NCBI RefSeq assembly: GCF_003589925.1
Contig: NZ_CP032382.1
Location: forward strand, 3,162,001 to 3,226,000
DNA: 64,000 nucleotides
Direction: 5' to 3'
From: Chryseolinea soli
Lineage (GTDB): Bacteria; Bacteroidota; Bacteroidia; Cytophagales; Cyclobacteriaceae
The notes under the pieces were generated by a model. That model made no database searches. It was not told the DNA's origin and worked only from the letters and a program-made list of their open reading frames with translations. Below, piece after piece: positions 35,859 to 44,522 of the stretch. The position numbers and the translations under genes were made by a program. Each line of letters begins with the position of its first letter. The first letter of the stretch is position 1.

Positions 35859-36407
35859 ATGACAACCCTCGAACAAGGAACTTTCTCCGTTCCCACAAGA
35901 GCCGAAGTGTCTGAAAAGAATCAGGCGATCTTCGACAACCTCAAAAAAAATCTTGGCTTCGTGCCCAACCTGTATGCCTATTTCGCGAAGAGCGAAACGG
36001 CACTGGCCGACTATCTGGCCTTCCAAAACCGGAAGAGCACCTTGCGCGCGAAAGAAAGAGAGATCGTCAACCTGGTGACCAGCCAGATCAATGGCTGTTT
36101 GTATTGCCAGTCGGCCCATACAGTGATCGGCAAAATGAATGGCTTTAGCGACGAACAGATCATCGAGATCCGCAAAGGCGGCGCATCGTTTGATAGCAAG
36201 CTGGATGCGTTGGTAAAGTTCACAGCATCCGTAGTGCAGAATCACGGCCGGGCCACCGAGGAATCCAAAAAAGCATTCTTTGAAGCGGGCTATACCGAGG
36301 CCAATATGGTGGATGTAGTGATCGTGATTGGCGATAAGATCATCAGCAACTACATTCACAATCTTACACAATTTGAGATCGACTTTCCGCTGGCCGATAA
36401 AATTTAA
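35859..36407 (+). CDS. Carboxymuconolactone decarboxylase/AhpD-like protein
   Basis: This paralogue of the protein at 15513 (182 residues) has the complete AhpD-type set Glu68, Cys80, Cys83 and His87 (AKERE, GCLYCQSAH) and the VPNLYAYFAKS opening. It is probably a thiol-dependent peroxidase-related enzyme. It follows the Crp/Fnr regulator and precedes the YHS-domain and DoxX-like genes on the same strand, which suggests a small oxidative-stress cluster. Its exact substrate is unknown. Confidence 0.85.
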   Translation: MTTLEQGTFSVPTRAEVSEKNQAIFDNLKKNLGFVPNLYAYFAKSETALADYLAFQNRKSTLRAKEREIVNLVTSQINGCLYCQSAHTVIGKMNGFSDEQIIEIRKGGASFDSKLDALVKFTASVVQNHGRATEESKKAFFEAGYTEANMVDVVIVIGDKIISNYIHNLTQFEIDFPLADKI

Positions 36408-36490
36408 TCACAGCCCCATTAATCTTCCGAAGGCAGGTTTCCCAATGGTCGCCACCTTTCAAATAGTACAACCAAAATCATATTACGTCC

Positions 36491-36958
36491 ATGAAAAAGT
36501 TAAATAGTCTCCTGATTGTATTGACAGTCCTTGTCATTAGTGTTTCCGCTCAAAAAACAGCCGATCGCAAAGCGCAATTCAATCTGGCCAAATCCGGTTT
36601 GGCCATCCAAGGGTATGACCCGGTGGCTTACTTTGTAAACAACAAAGCCGTCGAAGGGAAACCGGAAATCGCCGCGGTATACAACGGCGTGACCTATCAA
36701 TTTGCCAGCACTAAAAACAAAGAAGCTTTCAATGCCAACCCGGCAAAATATGAACCTCAATATGGCGGCTGGTGTGCCTATGCCATGGGCTCCAAAGGCG
36801 AGAAAGTAGAGATCGATCCCCAGACTTTTAAAATTGTAGACGGCAAACTCTTTCTCTTCTATAATAAACTGCTGACCAACACGCTCCCGATGTGGAACAA
36901 GGATGAGACTCACCTCAAGACGAATGCGGATCAGAACTGGACAAAGTTCGTACACTGA
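36491..36958 (+). CDS. Exported YHS-domain protein
   Basis: This is a 155-residue protein with a signal peptide (residues 1-20, ending SVSAQ) and a YHS domain: GYDPVAYFVNNKAVEGKP, then KYEPQYGGWCAYAM. YHS domains often accompany metal or oxygen-linked proteins, but these exported versions have no settled function. It is probably cotranscribed with the DoxX-like gene that starts 29 bases later. Periplasmic location is inferred from the signal peptide. Confidence 0.85.
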   Translation: MKKLNSLLIVLTVLVISVSAQKTADRKAQFNLAKSGLAIQGYDPVAYFVNNKAVEGKPEIAAVYNGVTYQFASTKNKEAFNANPAKYEPQYGGWCAYAMGSKGEKVEIDPQTFKIVDGKLFLFYNKLLTNTLPMWNKDETHLKTNADQNWTKFVH

Positions 36959-36987
36959 TCTTTAAGCGACGGTTCATCAATAGCAAA

Positions 36988-37401
36988 ATGATCATGACGA
37001 CTAAAGTTAAAAATATCATCTATTGGATTTTGCGCCTGATCGCAGCGATCATTATGGCACAAACCCTGTTCTTTAAGTTCACCGCATCGCCAGAATCGGT
37101 CTACATATTTTCGACCGTGGGCCTGGAACCTTGGGGACGCATTGGCATTGGTGTAATGGAACTCATCGCCACCATCCTATTGCTTGTTCCGCGGACGGTG
37201 GTTTTTGGTGCGGTGTTGGGCATGGGCCTTATGGCTGGCGCTTTATTCTTTCACCTGACCAAACTGGGCATCGAGGTACAAGGCGATTCCGGGTTGCTGT
37301 TCACCTATGCCCTCCTGGTGTTTGTAAGTTGTCTCATTCTGGCGGTAACCCACCGGGCCCAGCTAATCGATTTGCTCAAAGCTAAATTTGCAACATTGTA
37401 A
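36988..37401 (+). CDS. DoxX-like small membrane protein
   Basis: The 137-residue protein has four hydrophobic segments (starting YWILRLIAAIIMAQTLFFKF, then a segment with VMELIATILLLVP). It carries the DoxX-like KF and G-V-x-E-L signature. DoxX-like proteins are linked to redox and sulfur-compound stress in other bacteria. It ends the Crp-AhpD-YHS run before a bidirectional terminator. The start may be the ATG at 36994. Confidence 0.75.
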   Translation: MIMTTKVKNIIYWILRLIAAIIMAQTLFFKFTASPESVYIFSTVGLEPWGRIGIGVMELIATILLLVPRTVVFGAVLGMGLMAGALFFHLTKLGIEVQGDSGLLFTYALLVFVSCLILAVTHRAQLIDLLKAKFATL

Positions 37402-37423
37402 GTTCTTGCCCGCTTAAAAAGCA

Positions 37424-37465
37424 ACTCGCCCTTGTTGAAATTGCTCAGCAAGGGCGAGTGTATTT
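37424..37465. terminator. Bidirectional terminator between DoxX-like and azoR genes
   Basis: ACTCGCCCTTG (37424-37434) pairs perfectly with CAAGGGCGAGT (37449-37459) across a 14-base loop, in a convergent intergenic region. T-rich sequence follows on the plus strand. Confidence 0.75.
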
Positions 37466-37482
37466 AGCCGATATAAGATAAC

Positions 37483-38082
37483 TCAAGCCAACACACTTTC
37501 CAATCCTTTCTGTACGGCCGTCTCCATCACACCCGGAATGCCGGCGCCTTCAATGCGATAGGTGGTGATATCGGTAAGACCGATAAATCCGAGGATGAAC
37601 CGGAGATATGGCTCTGCATAGTCCATGGATTTCATCGGCCCGTCTGTGTAGACTCCGTTGGAGGCGATGGCGAGATAGACTTTTTTTCCTTTCAAAAGCC
37701 CCTCGGGCTTCCCCGTCTGATAGCTGAACGTTTTGCCGGGACGAACGATGTGATCGATCCAGCCCTTCAGCGCTGCGGGGATGGCGAAGTTATAGAGCGG
37801 AACGCTGACAACGAGGACGTCGGCGTCAAAGAGCTCGCTCACTGCGGTGTCGGAATCGCGAAGCGCCTGTTTATGCTCCAGGCTGTGATGGTCTTCCGGA
37901 AGACGGTAGGCCGTCACGTGTATGGCCTGCAGCGGTTCATAATCCTTTTCCAGAACATTGTTGACGGTTACTTTGCTCTGCGGGTCTTCCTTTTTTATTT
38001 TTTCAATAATAGTATTCCCCAACTGCGTGCTGTTCGATTCGGCGCCACGGGGACTGGAGATGATGTGCAATATTTTTTTCAT
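37483..38082 (-). CDS. azoR: FMN-dependent NADH-azoreductase
   Basis: This is a flavodoxin-fold quinone/azo reductase of 199 residues. It opens with the FMN-phosphate loop SSPRGAESNSTQLG and later has VVSVPLYNFAIPAALKGWIDH, the AzoR signature, and GKTFSYQTGKPEGLLKGKKVY. The enzyme reduces quinones and azo compounds with two electrons per step. I start it at 38082 (MKKILHIISS); a frame reaching 38157 has no family sequence. It is divergent from an HxlR regulator gene, the same pairing as azoR1 and YodB control in Bacillus, which suggests quinone-responsive regulation. Confidence 0.92.
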   Translation of the reverse strand: MKKILHIISSPRGAESNSTQLGNTIIEKIKKEDPQSKVTVNNVLEKDYEPLQAIHVTAYRLPEDHHSLEHKQALRDSDTAVSELFDADVLVVSVPLYNFAIPAALKGWIDHIVRPGKTFSYQTGKPEGLLKGKKVYLAIASNGVYTDGPMKSMDYAEPYLRFILGFIGLTDITTYRIEGAGIPGVMETAVQKGLESVLA

Positions 38083-38229
38083 GGTGTATCCATAGATTTT
38101 TGTTCCGAATACAGGCGAAGCAACCACCCCGGATAGATCTTCGACGGAATGGTTCACGCATAGCCCTGTTCTTTCGAAGGGTGTACAATCGATTTGAATT
38201 TTTTCGACGTCATGACAATCGTTTAGCGC

Positions 38230-38302
38230 TTTGTTGATACAAAAGTAGTTACCTTTGCTATCGGTTTGTTACTAGTATACAAAAGGTTAGTAGTAACCTT
38301 TG
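38230..38302. promoter_or_regulatory. Repeated HxlR operator-like boxes in azoR-hxlR promoter region
   Basis: AGTAGTTACCTTTG (38244-38257) is repeated with one change as AGTAGTAACCTTTG (38289-38302). The first copy contains TACCTTTG, a plus-strand -7 match with a TTTG 16 bases upstream (38230-38233), and overlaps CAAAAGTA, a minus-strand -7 match. The second copy lies in a perfect inverted repeat AAAGGTTA-GTAG-TAACCTTT (38282-38301). The palindrome TACTAGTA sits between the copies (38270-38277). Together they look like repressor sites over divergent promoters. Confidence 0.6.
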
Positions 38303-38325
38303 GGTAAGCACAAAGGCAGGAGCCT

Positions 38326-38733
38326 ATGGCAGAAATAAAAAATTCAAAAAAACTCTCTCAGCCGGAATGTGTCGCCAGTTTGAATGCCGTCGGCGATGCA
38401 TTTTATGTCATTGGAGGGAAATGGAAGTTGCGCATTATCATTGCGCTATCGGACGGGGCGAAACGATTCAACGAACTTCAACGCCTGGTGGAGGGGATCT
38501 CTGCGCGCGTATTGTCAAGCGAACTAAAAGATTTGGAAATGAATGGCTTGGTTACCCGGAACGTTCACGCCGACAGCTTCCCGGTAGTGGTTGAATACGA
38601 GGCCACCGGTTATGCCGACTCCCTGCGCGATGTATTGAAGGCGCTGACAGCTTGGGGAACGATGCACCGGAAGCGAATAAGAAAGCAGGCCGAGTTTGAG
38701 CGGCAAAGGGCATCGAACGTATCTAGGAAGTAA
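38326..38733 (+). CDS. HxlR-family transcriptional regulator
   Basis: This is a 135-residue winged-helix protein with the HxlR core: a cysteine near the N-terminus (Cys15, in QPECV), the GGKWKLRIIIALSDGAKRFN segment and RVLSSELKDLEMNGLVTR. In Bacillus YodB and related proteins the N-terminal cysteine senses quinones and aldehydes. Its divergence from azoR and the repeated boxes between the genes support the same role. Its last 11 bases overlap the end of the convergent histidine kinase gene. Confidence 0.9.
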   Translation: MAEIKNSKKLSQPECVASLNAVGDAFYVIGGKWKLRIIIALSDGAKRFNELQRLVEGISARVLSSELKDLEMNGLVTRNVHADSFPVVVEYEATGYADSLRDVLKALTAWGTMHRKRIRKQAEFERQRASNVSRK

Positions 38734-40690
38734 ATTCGATATGAACCGATGTTCCCTGACCCGGGGCAGATTTAATATCCAGTTTGCCCTTCAGGAAATC
38801 CACGCGATGTTGAATACTTGTCCAGCCAAAGCCTTTTGATTGACCCAATGTGGCGGCATCGAATCCCTTGCCATCATCTTCAACCGTTACAGAAAGAATT
38901 CCTCCGTTTTTGGTGACCTGGACAATTGCTGTTTTAGCACCGGCATGTTTTAATGTATTCGTGATCAATTCCTGCACGATCCTATAGAGGGTGATGGACA
39001 CGGTCTGATCCGGATTCCCATTCGCAAGCCCAATAGACTGATAGCTGACGTGAAGAGCGCCACTTTGATTGATGTCATGGCAGTAATCTTTTAGTGCAGT
39101 ATCCAACCCAAACTTCACCAATGCCTCGGGCATCATGTTATGGGCCACCCTTCGCATTTCCAGGATGGAACTGTCCAGCATATCCATACTCCGCTCGAAG
39201 GCCTGATGGTTTTCTGGCGTCATGATCAGATTCCCTTTCATGGTGTTGAACGAGTATTTTATTCCGGAGAGCATCCCGCCTAATCCATCGTGGAGATCTT
39301 TCGCGAGGCGGGTGCGCTCTTGCTCTTCACCTTTCAGCACAGCCTCCGCGGCGGATAACTGTTTTTCTGTTTCCAGTTCGGTGATGCGTTGTTGCTGGAG
39401 CTTTTGTTTTTGTTTGTAGTGCCGGTAGGAAAGCGATGAGATGATCAATAACGTGAGGGCACCACCAATTAAGATATAGTTGAGGGTATTTTTTTGACGG
39501 ATCGTTAAGGATTGAATATTTGCTTTCGCCTTCAGGCCATTGATCTCTTGTTCTTTTCTTTCAACATGATACCGCACTTCCAGCCCGGCAATCTTCTCTT
39601 TGCTTTCCTCCGAAAACAGACTGTCGTTGAGCGCCAGTGTTTTTTGCAAATAGAGGTTGGCATTTTTATAGTTGCCACTTTTTTCATGCCATTTCACGAG
39701 GTTGACATAGGCATTACGCCGGGCAGCCTTTAAATCATGGCCATTGGACAATAAAAGGAGGGTGTCTAAATACAACTTTGCCTCTTCCATTCTATTCATT
39801 CTGATCAGACAGTCTGACAAGGCCTCGAGTATATTGGTTTTCTGATAAACATCTTCATTCAACGTGGCATAACCCAACGCCTTTTTATAATGCGCTACAG
39901 CTTTATTGTGATCTTTGTCGTTCTCATCGATATAGGCGCTGGTGTAATAGAATTGTTGCAGATGACTGATGTTTTCCAGCTTCATGATAATAGGTTCCGC
40001 CCGGTCGAGTACCGTAGCGGCCTCTGTAAACTCTTTTTGGTTTATCAGCCTCATGGAATAGTTTAACAGCCTCGACGCCAGCGACCGGTCGTTCTGACTT
40101 TTTTCAGCGATGACAATTGCCTTCTTATCATACGCAAGGGCCTTTGATGGTTCATGAATTTTCTCGTAAACCTCTGCCAGGTTGGAATAGACAGTCGCTA
40201 AAAAAGGGTGATCCATGGGTTCAAAAATTCTTGCTGACAGTGTAAAGTTGGCAATGGCCTTTTCGTAATCCCCCAACTTAAAATAATCGCCTGCAATGTT
40301 ATTGTGCAGATGCCCGGTACTCTGCCTCGCTTTTAGCGATGCGTCATTTTTTAGAACAGAAAAAGCAGAATCTGCATACAAAAAAGCTGTTTCATAATCC
40401 CCCCGGTCGCTAAAATAGATTTGCCCGATCATGAATCCTTTTTGAAGTCCTCGCTTGTAGTCTGTTTTTTTACTGATCGAAATAACCTCGTTCATGTAGG
40501 GCAAGAAATCGGACGTATTGTTGTTCAGCGCTTCTACGACGTATTCTAAAATTACTTTTATCCGGAAGCTGTCCTGCCGTTGACTCTTCTCAATTTCGTT
40601 TTTCAAACTGTCTAATACATGCTGTTGTGCAGACCCATCCGAAAAAATGATGACAAAAAATAGAATCAGTACGATGAAGCGAAAGTTCAT
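38723..40690 (-). CDS. TPR-containing sensor histidine kinase (HisKA_3 type)
   Basis: The 655-residue protein has a signal peptide, a periplasmic region of several TPR-like helical pairs (to about residue 390) and one membrane segment (about 403-421). A coiled coil and a HisKA_3 phosphoacceptor domain follow (RLAKDLHDGLGGMLSG, His near 463), then an HATPase domain (NTLKHAG, EDDGKGFD). This is the NarX/LiaS-like group that normally phosphorylates a LuxR-type response regulator. No response regulator gene lies next to it, so it is an orphan in this window. Confidence 0.92.
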   Translation of the reverse strand: MNFRFIVLILFFVIIFSDGSAQQHVLDSLKNEIEKSQRQDSFRIKVILEYVVEALNNNTSDFLPYMNEVISISKKTDYKRGLQKGFMIGQIYFSDRGDYETAFLYADSAFSVLKNDASLKARQSTGHLHNNIAGDYFKLGDYEKAIANFTLSARIFEPMDHPFLATVYSNLAEVYEKIHEPSKALAYDKKAIVIAEKSQNDRSLASRLLNYSMRLINQKEFTEAATVLDRAEPIIMKLENISHLQQFYYTSAYIDENDKDHNKAVAHYKKALGYATLNEDVYQKTNILEALSDCLIRMNRMEEAKLYLDTLLLLSNGHDLKAARRNAYVNLVKWHEKSGNYKNANLYLQKTLALNDSLFSEESKEKIAGLEVRYHVERKEQEINGLKAKANIQSLTIRQKNTLNYILIGGALTLLIISSLSYRHYKQKQKLQQQRITELETEKQLSAAEAVLKGEEQERTRLAKDLHDGLGGMLSGIKYSFNTMKGNLIMTPENHQAFERSMDMLDSSILEMRRVAHNMMPEALVKFGLDTALKDYCHDINQSGALHVSYQSIGLANGNPDQTVSITLYRIVQELITNTLKHAGAKTAIVQVTKNGGILSVTVEDDGKGFDAATLGQSKGFGWTSIQHRVDFLKGKLDIKSAPGQGTSVHIEFTS

Positions 40691-40895
40691 TAACCCGGGT
40701 TATAGGATAAACTTATACAAATAAACTTGTAACCTTCAGGGTTCTCCTCCTCTTTTTCCATGATTTTTCCATTTTTTAAAAATCTCCTGTTTTTACAGGA
40801 TGTGAGCGAAATGGGATAAGGTAATATTTGTATCACCAGCGACGAGGCAAGTCTGCACGCGCGTCCTGGGCAGCGATCGCCTAACCCCTAAAAAA

Positions 40896-42494
40896 ATGAA
40901 AACCTTCTTTTCGCTACGCCATTTGATAATGACCGTGGTCATATTATCTGTCGCATTGTCCGGTTTTATTTCCTGTCGAAATGATGAGCCCGTGCCATCA
41001 TCGGAGAAATCCATTACATCCTTTTCCTTCCGCGCCGCAGAGAACCCCAATCTTTCATCGGATGTACAAGGAACCATCTCAGGAGCAGCAATACATTGTA
41101 TACTTCCTGCTGGTGTTTCAGTAACGGCCTTGAAGCCAACCATTGTGCACACCGGCAATGCTATCAGTCCTGCGTCGGGTGTTTCCACTGACTTTACTAA
41201 CCTGGTTAATTACACGGTGACCGCACAGGACCGCAGCACCCAAGCGTATGCCATTTCGGTGACCGTCACCCCGCCCGTGTTGTCGTCCGACAAGACCATT
41301 GCATCCTTTTCCTTTCTTAAGACAGATAATCCGACGCTTTCCGATGATGTGCAGGGAACTATCAACGGACAAAATATACTATGCACGCTCCCTGCTGGCG
41401 TTTCCGTCACAGGATTAAAGCCAACCGTGGTGCACACCGGCAGTTCTATAAACCCTGCCTCGGGAGCAGCTCACGATTTTACAGCTCCTGCTGCCTACAC
41501 CGTGACGGCAGAAGACGGCAGCACCCTGTCGTATACGATATCGGTGTCCGTGTCGGAATCGGGTCCTTCCGTTTATGTTGTCGGTGGACAGCGCTTCTTC
41601 GGCACAAGCTATGCCAGGGTTTGGAAGAATGGAACAGGAGCAAACCTCACCAACGGCACTTACAATGCCTATGCGACAGCGGTTTCCATTTCCGGAAATA
41701 CTTTTTATGCGGCAGGTAATCAAAGCATAGGGAACAGTTTTGCCACGTATTGGAAAAGGGAAAATGACGTAGAACTACCTACTCCCAAGCTTAACGAAAC
41801 GGTCAATGATGCCTATGCCAATTCTATTTATGTTTCGGACAATAATGATGTCTATGTTGCAGGGCAGGAAAATCACGGAGCCGGTATTGGCTTTAAAGCA
41901 AAAGTCTGGAAAAATGGAGTGGCAACCACGCTTACGGCTTCATCTGGCGCTGCCCACTCGGTTTTTGTTTCGGGCAATGATGTATACGTAGCCGGATGGG
42001 AAGAGATCACTACCGGTTGGGTTGCGAAAGTCTGGAAAAACGGTGTAGCGACGTCGCTTAGTCCCGTAGATCAAAGAGCTTATGGCCATTCCGTCTTTGT
42101 TTCGGGCAATGATGTGTATGTAGCGGGTCAATATTGGAATGGGACAACCTATCTAATTTGTGTTTGGAAAAATGGGACCCTCGAGATCATAGACCCCAAT
42201 ACGCCGGGTTCCGACGTCTCGTCGATATTTGTTTCGAATGGCGACGTGTATTTAGTGGGAAATGAAATTAGAAACAATGCCTATAACGCCAAGGTCTGGA
42301 AAAATGGAACGGGCACTTTTCTTTCCAGCTCGGCCGGGTCTGATGCTAAATCTGTCTATGTGTACGATGGTGATGTGTATATAGCGGGCTGGGAGTATGA
42401 CAGTGACGGTAAACAGGTTGCCACACTTTGGAAGAATGGTGTAGCTTCACCGCTGGCCACTGACGCATTTGCCTATTCAGTGATTGTAAAATAA
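40896..42494 (+). CDS. Lipoprotein with two tandem repeats and a seven-bladed propeller-like domain
   Basis: A lipobox (FISC, Cys27) precedes two tandem domains of about 85 residues that resemble the DUF5018-like module (ITSFSFRAAENPNLSSDVQG and IASFSFLKTDNPTLSDDVQG). The remaining 310 residues hold seven repeats of about 44 residues built on DVYVAG...VWKNG. The protein ends in SVIVK, so the first and last strands could pair as in a closed seven-bladed beta-propeller. No catalytic residues are visible; a surface binding role is inference. It has no clear operon partner. Confidence 0.72.
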   Translation: MKTFFSLRHLIMTVVILSVALSGFISCRNDEPVPSSEKSITSFSFRAAENPNLSSDVQGTISGAAIHCILPAGVSVTALKPTIVHTGNAISPASGVSTDFTNLVNYTVTAQDRSTQAYAISVTVTPPVLSSDKTIASFSFLKTDNPTLSDDVQGTINGQNILCTLPAGVSVTGLKPTVVHTGSSINPASGAAHDFTAPAAYTVTAEDGSTLSYTISVSVSESGPSVYVVGGQRFFGTSYARVWKNGTGANLTNGTYNAYATAVSISGNTFYAAGNQSIGNSFATYWKRENDVELPTPKLNETVNDAYANSIYVSDNNDVYVAGQENHGAGIGFKAKVWKNGVATTLTASSGAAHSVFVSGNDVYVAGWEEITTGWVAKVWKNGVATSLSPVDQRAYGHSVFVSGNDVYVAGQYWNGTTYLICVWKNGTLEIIDPNTPGSDVSSIFVSNGDVYLVGNEIRNNAYNAKVWKNGTGTFLSSSAGSDAKSVYVYDGDVYIAGWEYDSDGKQVATLWKNGVASPLATDAFAYSVIVK

Positions 42495-42525
42495 CGGGTG
42501 CCATGTGCATACGGTAGGTGACTTT

Positions 42526-42562
42526 GCTCTCCAGGGATTGGCCTGGGGGGCATTGTTTTTTA
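42526..42562 (+). terminator. Rho-independent-type terminator after propeller lipoprotein gene
   Basis: A 10-bp stem with two G-T pairs (GCTCTCCAGG with CCTGGGGGGC) and a 6-base loop is followed by ATTGTTTTTT. It sits about 30 bases after the stop. Confidence 0.7.
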
Positions 42563-42615
42563 ATGGCGTCTGAACAAAGCAAGAATAAAAAAAGCATTTT
42601 GCTATCTTGCCTACC

Positions 42616-43422
42616 ATGAACTACCAGCGAATTCTACCCATCCCAGCATTGCAGCCGTACGTCCGGTATTTTGGTGTCCTGGAAAGTGACGACGCTGGTG
42701 CTTCCTCCAAGTCGTTTGGAATCATTGCCGATGGATGCCCGGGACTCATCTTTCAGGAAAACCCCGATGCCTTTTTAGATCATGCTGGAAATGTATTGCC
42801 GCAACTGTTTTTGCACGGGCTCACGACAAAGCATTCCGGCAAGACCACCACGGGATCGTTTCGAAATATTGGAGTTTATTTTCAGCCGCACGCCATCAAA
42901 TCAATTTTTGGAACGGACGCATGCGAATTGACCAACCAGTATATTGATCTCCATGCTTTGGTGAAGAAAGATCTTGCCGGTCGGCTCCTGGAGGCAACTT
43001 CCACCGAAAAGAGAATTCAGATGCTATCAAGGTTCTTGTGCGATCGGCTCGATCAGAATAAGCACCGCGAAAATCCACGCACCGCCTGGGCGTTGGAGAA
43101 GATCAAAAAACAAGGTGCCGGCACATCTTTGCCGGAAATACATTCAGCGCTTGACTTGTCGGAGCGTTCGCTGGAGAGAATATTTAAAACAGACATTGGC
43201 ATCTCACCAAAATTATTCGCCCGGATCAACCGTTTCCAATCCTCCCTCAATCACCTGCGCAGTCAAAAATTTGATTCACTCACCGATGTTGCGCTGAGCA
43301 ATTTGTTCTATGATCAATCGCACTACATACGGGAGTTCAAAGAATTTTCCGGTGTCACGCCAAAACAGTTTTTGCGACAAGCCCATGAGCAAGCCGTGAA
43401 CTTCCCCGAGTGGCGTGCATAG
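42616..43422 (+). CDS. AraC-family transcriptional regulator (DUF6597-like N-terminus)
   Basis: The 268-residue protein has an N-terminal region typical of DUF6597-type regulators (LQPYVRYFGVLESDD, GVYFQPHAIKSIFG) and a C-terminal helix-turn-helix domain (SERSLERIFKTDIGISPKLF, LSNLFYDQSHYIREFKEF). The start at 42616 (ATG) is preferred to an upstream TTG at 42607. It precedes an NmrA-like reductase gene that has its own promoter and is a likely target. Confidence 0.88.
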   Translation: MNYQRILPIPALQPYVRYFGVLESDDAGASSKSFGIIADGCPGLIFQENPDAFLDHAGNVLPQLFLHGLTTKHSGKTTTGSFRNIGVYFQPHAIKSIFGTDACELTNQYIDLHALVKKDLAGRLLEATSTEKRIQMLSRFLCDRLDQNKHRENPRTAWALEKIKKQGAGTSLPEIHSALDLSERSLERIFKTDIGISPKLFARINRFQSSLNHLRSQKFDSLTDVALSNLFYDQSHYIREFKEFSGVTPKQFLRQAHEQAVNFPEWRA

Positions 43423-43441
43423 CCGTGTCGGTTTTATACTA

Positions 43442-43470
43442 TTTGCTTTTTTTCTGCGCTGATAGTTTTG
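43442..43470 (+). promoter_or_regulatory. Promoter of NmrA-like gene
   Basis: TTTG at 43442-43445 and TAGTTTTG at 43463-43470 are separated by 17 bases and fit the Bacteroidota -33/-7 pattern. The start codon is 20 bases downstream. Confidence 0.5.
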
Positions 43471-43489
43471 AGAAAAAATAATCAGCAAA

Positions 43490-44359
43490 ATGGAAAACAA
43501 AAACAACATCACCGTATTTGGGGCCACGGGCAGAATCGGCAAAGAGCTTCTGAAATTATTGTCGCAAGCCCGGATTCCCGTAACCGCGGTTACCCGTGAT
43601 CAGAACAAAGCAATAGCCCTTCCGGGTGTCGTGTGGGTGGAAGCCGACATGAGTGATAAGACAAGCCTTTCCGCCGCCCTGCATGGAAGTCGTGCCGTAT
43701 TCCTGTTGTCGAGTGTTGGGAAGGATTTTGTGAAGCAACAAAATAACGTGATCGAAGCCGCACAAGAATGCAACGTCAGACACTTGGTGAAACTTTCATC
43801 TGGAGTTGCCGACAAGGAATCGCCGCTGTATATCCCGAGGGTACATGGCGAGGTGGAAGCGTTTCTCAAAGGATCCGGTCTGCCGCATACGATCCTCCGA
43901 TCCAACGGCATGATGCAAAATTGGCTTGGAGAATTGTCGGATTCCGTAAAACAGGAGCGCAAATTTTATGAATCGACCGGCGAGGGCAAGCGGGCTTATG
44001 TGGACATCCGGGATATCGCAGCAGTTGCTTTTACTGTGTTGACCACGCCAGGAAAGCATATCAACAAGACCTATCTGCTCACGGGTGATGAAGCGATAAA
44101 CTATGATCAACTGGCCAGGGTCATCAGCGACGTCCTTAGCGAAACCGTGACCTACGTTCCCCTATCACTGGAAGAGGCCGGTCGCCAGATGACCGAAGCT
44201 GGCATGCCGGGCTGGGCCGTCGAAACTTTTCTTGCCTACGACCAAGCCCAACGCAACGGCCAAGCTGCATTTGTCACTCCCGCCGTGCAAGATATCTTAG
44301 GGAGACCCGCGACAACAATTGAGAAATTCACCCAGGACTACGCAGACCGGTTCAGGTAG
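43490..44359 (+). CDS. NmrA-like NAD(P)-binding protein / QOR2-type reductase
   Basis: The 289-residue atypical SDR begins with the nucleotide-binding motif TVFGATGRIGKELLKLL and carries a LVKLSSGVADKES segment and HTILRSNGMMQNWL, as in NmrA and quinone oxidoreductase 2. The YxxxK pair of classical SDRs is not conserved in this family, which may act as a redox sensor or a quinone reductase. It follows an AraC gene and is probably controlled by it. A strong hairpin follows the stop. Confidence 0.85.
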   Translation: MENKNNITVFGATGRIGKELLKLLSQARIPVTAVTRDQNKAIALPGVVWVEADMSDKTSLSAALHGSRAVFLLSSVGKDFVKQQNNVIEAAQECNVRHLVKLSSGVADKESPLYIPRVHGEVEAFLKGSGLPHTILRSNGMMQNWLGELSDSVKQERKFYESTGEGKRAYVDIRDIAAVAFTVLTTPGKHINKTYLLTGDEAINYDQLARVISDVLSETVTYVPLSLEEAGRQMTEAGMPGWAVETFLAYDQAQRNGQAAFVTPAVQDILGRPATTIEKFTQDYADRFR

Positions 44360-44374
44360 ATGCAGGTTTTGGAC

Positions 44375-44401
44375 ATGCCCTTCGATATAGTCGAAGGGCA
44401 T
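44375..44401 (+). terminator. Terminator-like hairpin after NmrA-like gene
   Basis: ATGCCCTTCGA and TCGAAGGGCAT form a perfect 11-bp stem with a 5-base loop, 15 bases past the stop. Only a short T-rich tail follows, so it may also be a dispersed hairpin element. Confidence 0.6.
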
Positions 44402-44430
44402 CGTTCTCAATCCGTCATCGACAAAGACAT

Positions 44431-44465
44431 TCCTGGCTCCTGACTACTGGCTACTGGCTCCTAAT
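44431..44465. repeat. Degenerate heptamer repeat
   Basis: Five 7-base units read TCCTGGC, TCCTGAC, TACTGGC, TACTGGC, TCCTAAT. They lie between the hairpin and the next gene and are related to the arrays at 10494 and 52662. Confidence 0.65.
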
Positions 44466-44522
44466 TCTTGGGCAAATTCCCAAAATTTACGTAGTATTAT
44501 AACCTCATAGCCCAACCCACCA

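Noticed and set aside
40785..40800. TCCTGT-TTTT-ACAGGA inverted repeat between the histidine kinase and the propeller lipoprotein
   Set aside because: The 6-bp stem is short enough to arise by chance and shows no link to a promoter element.
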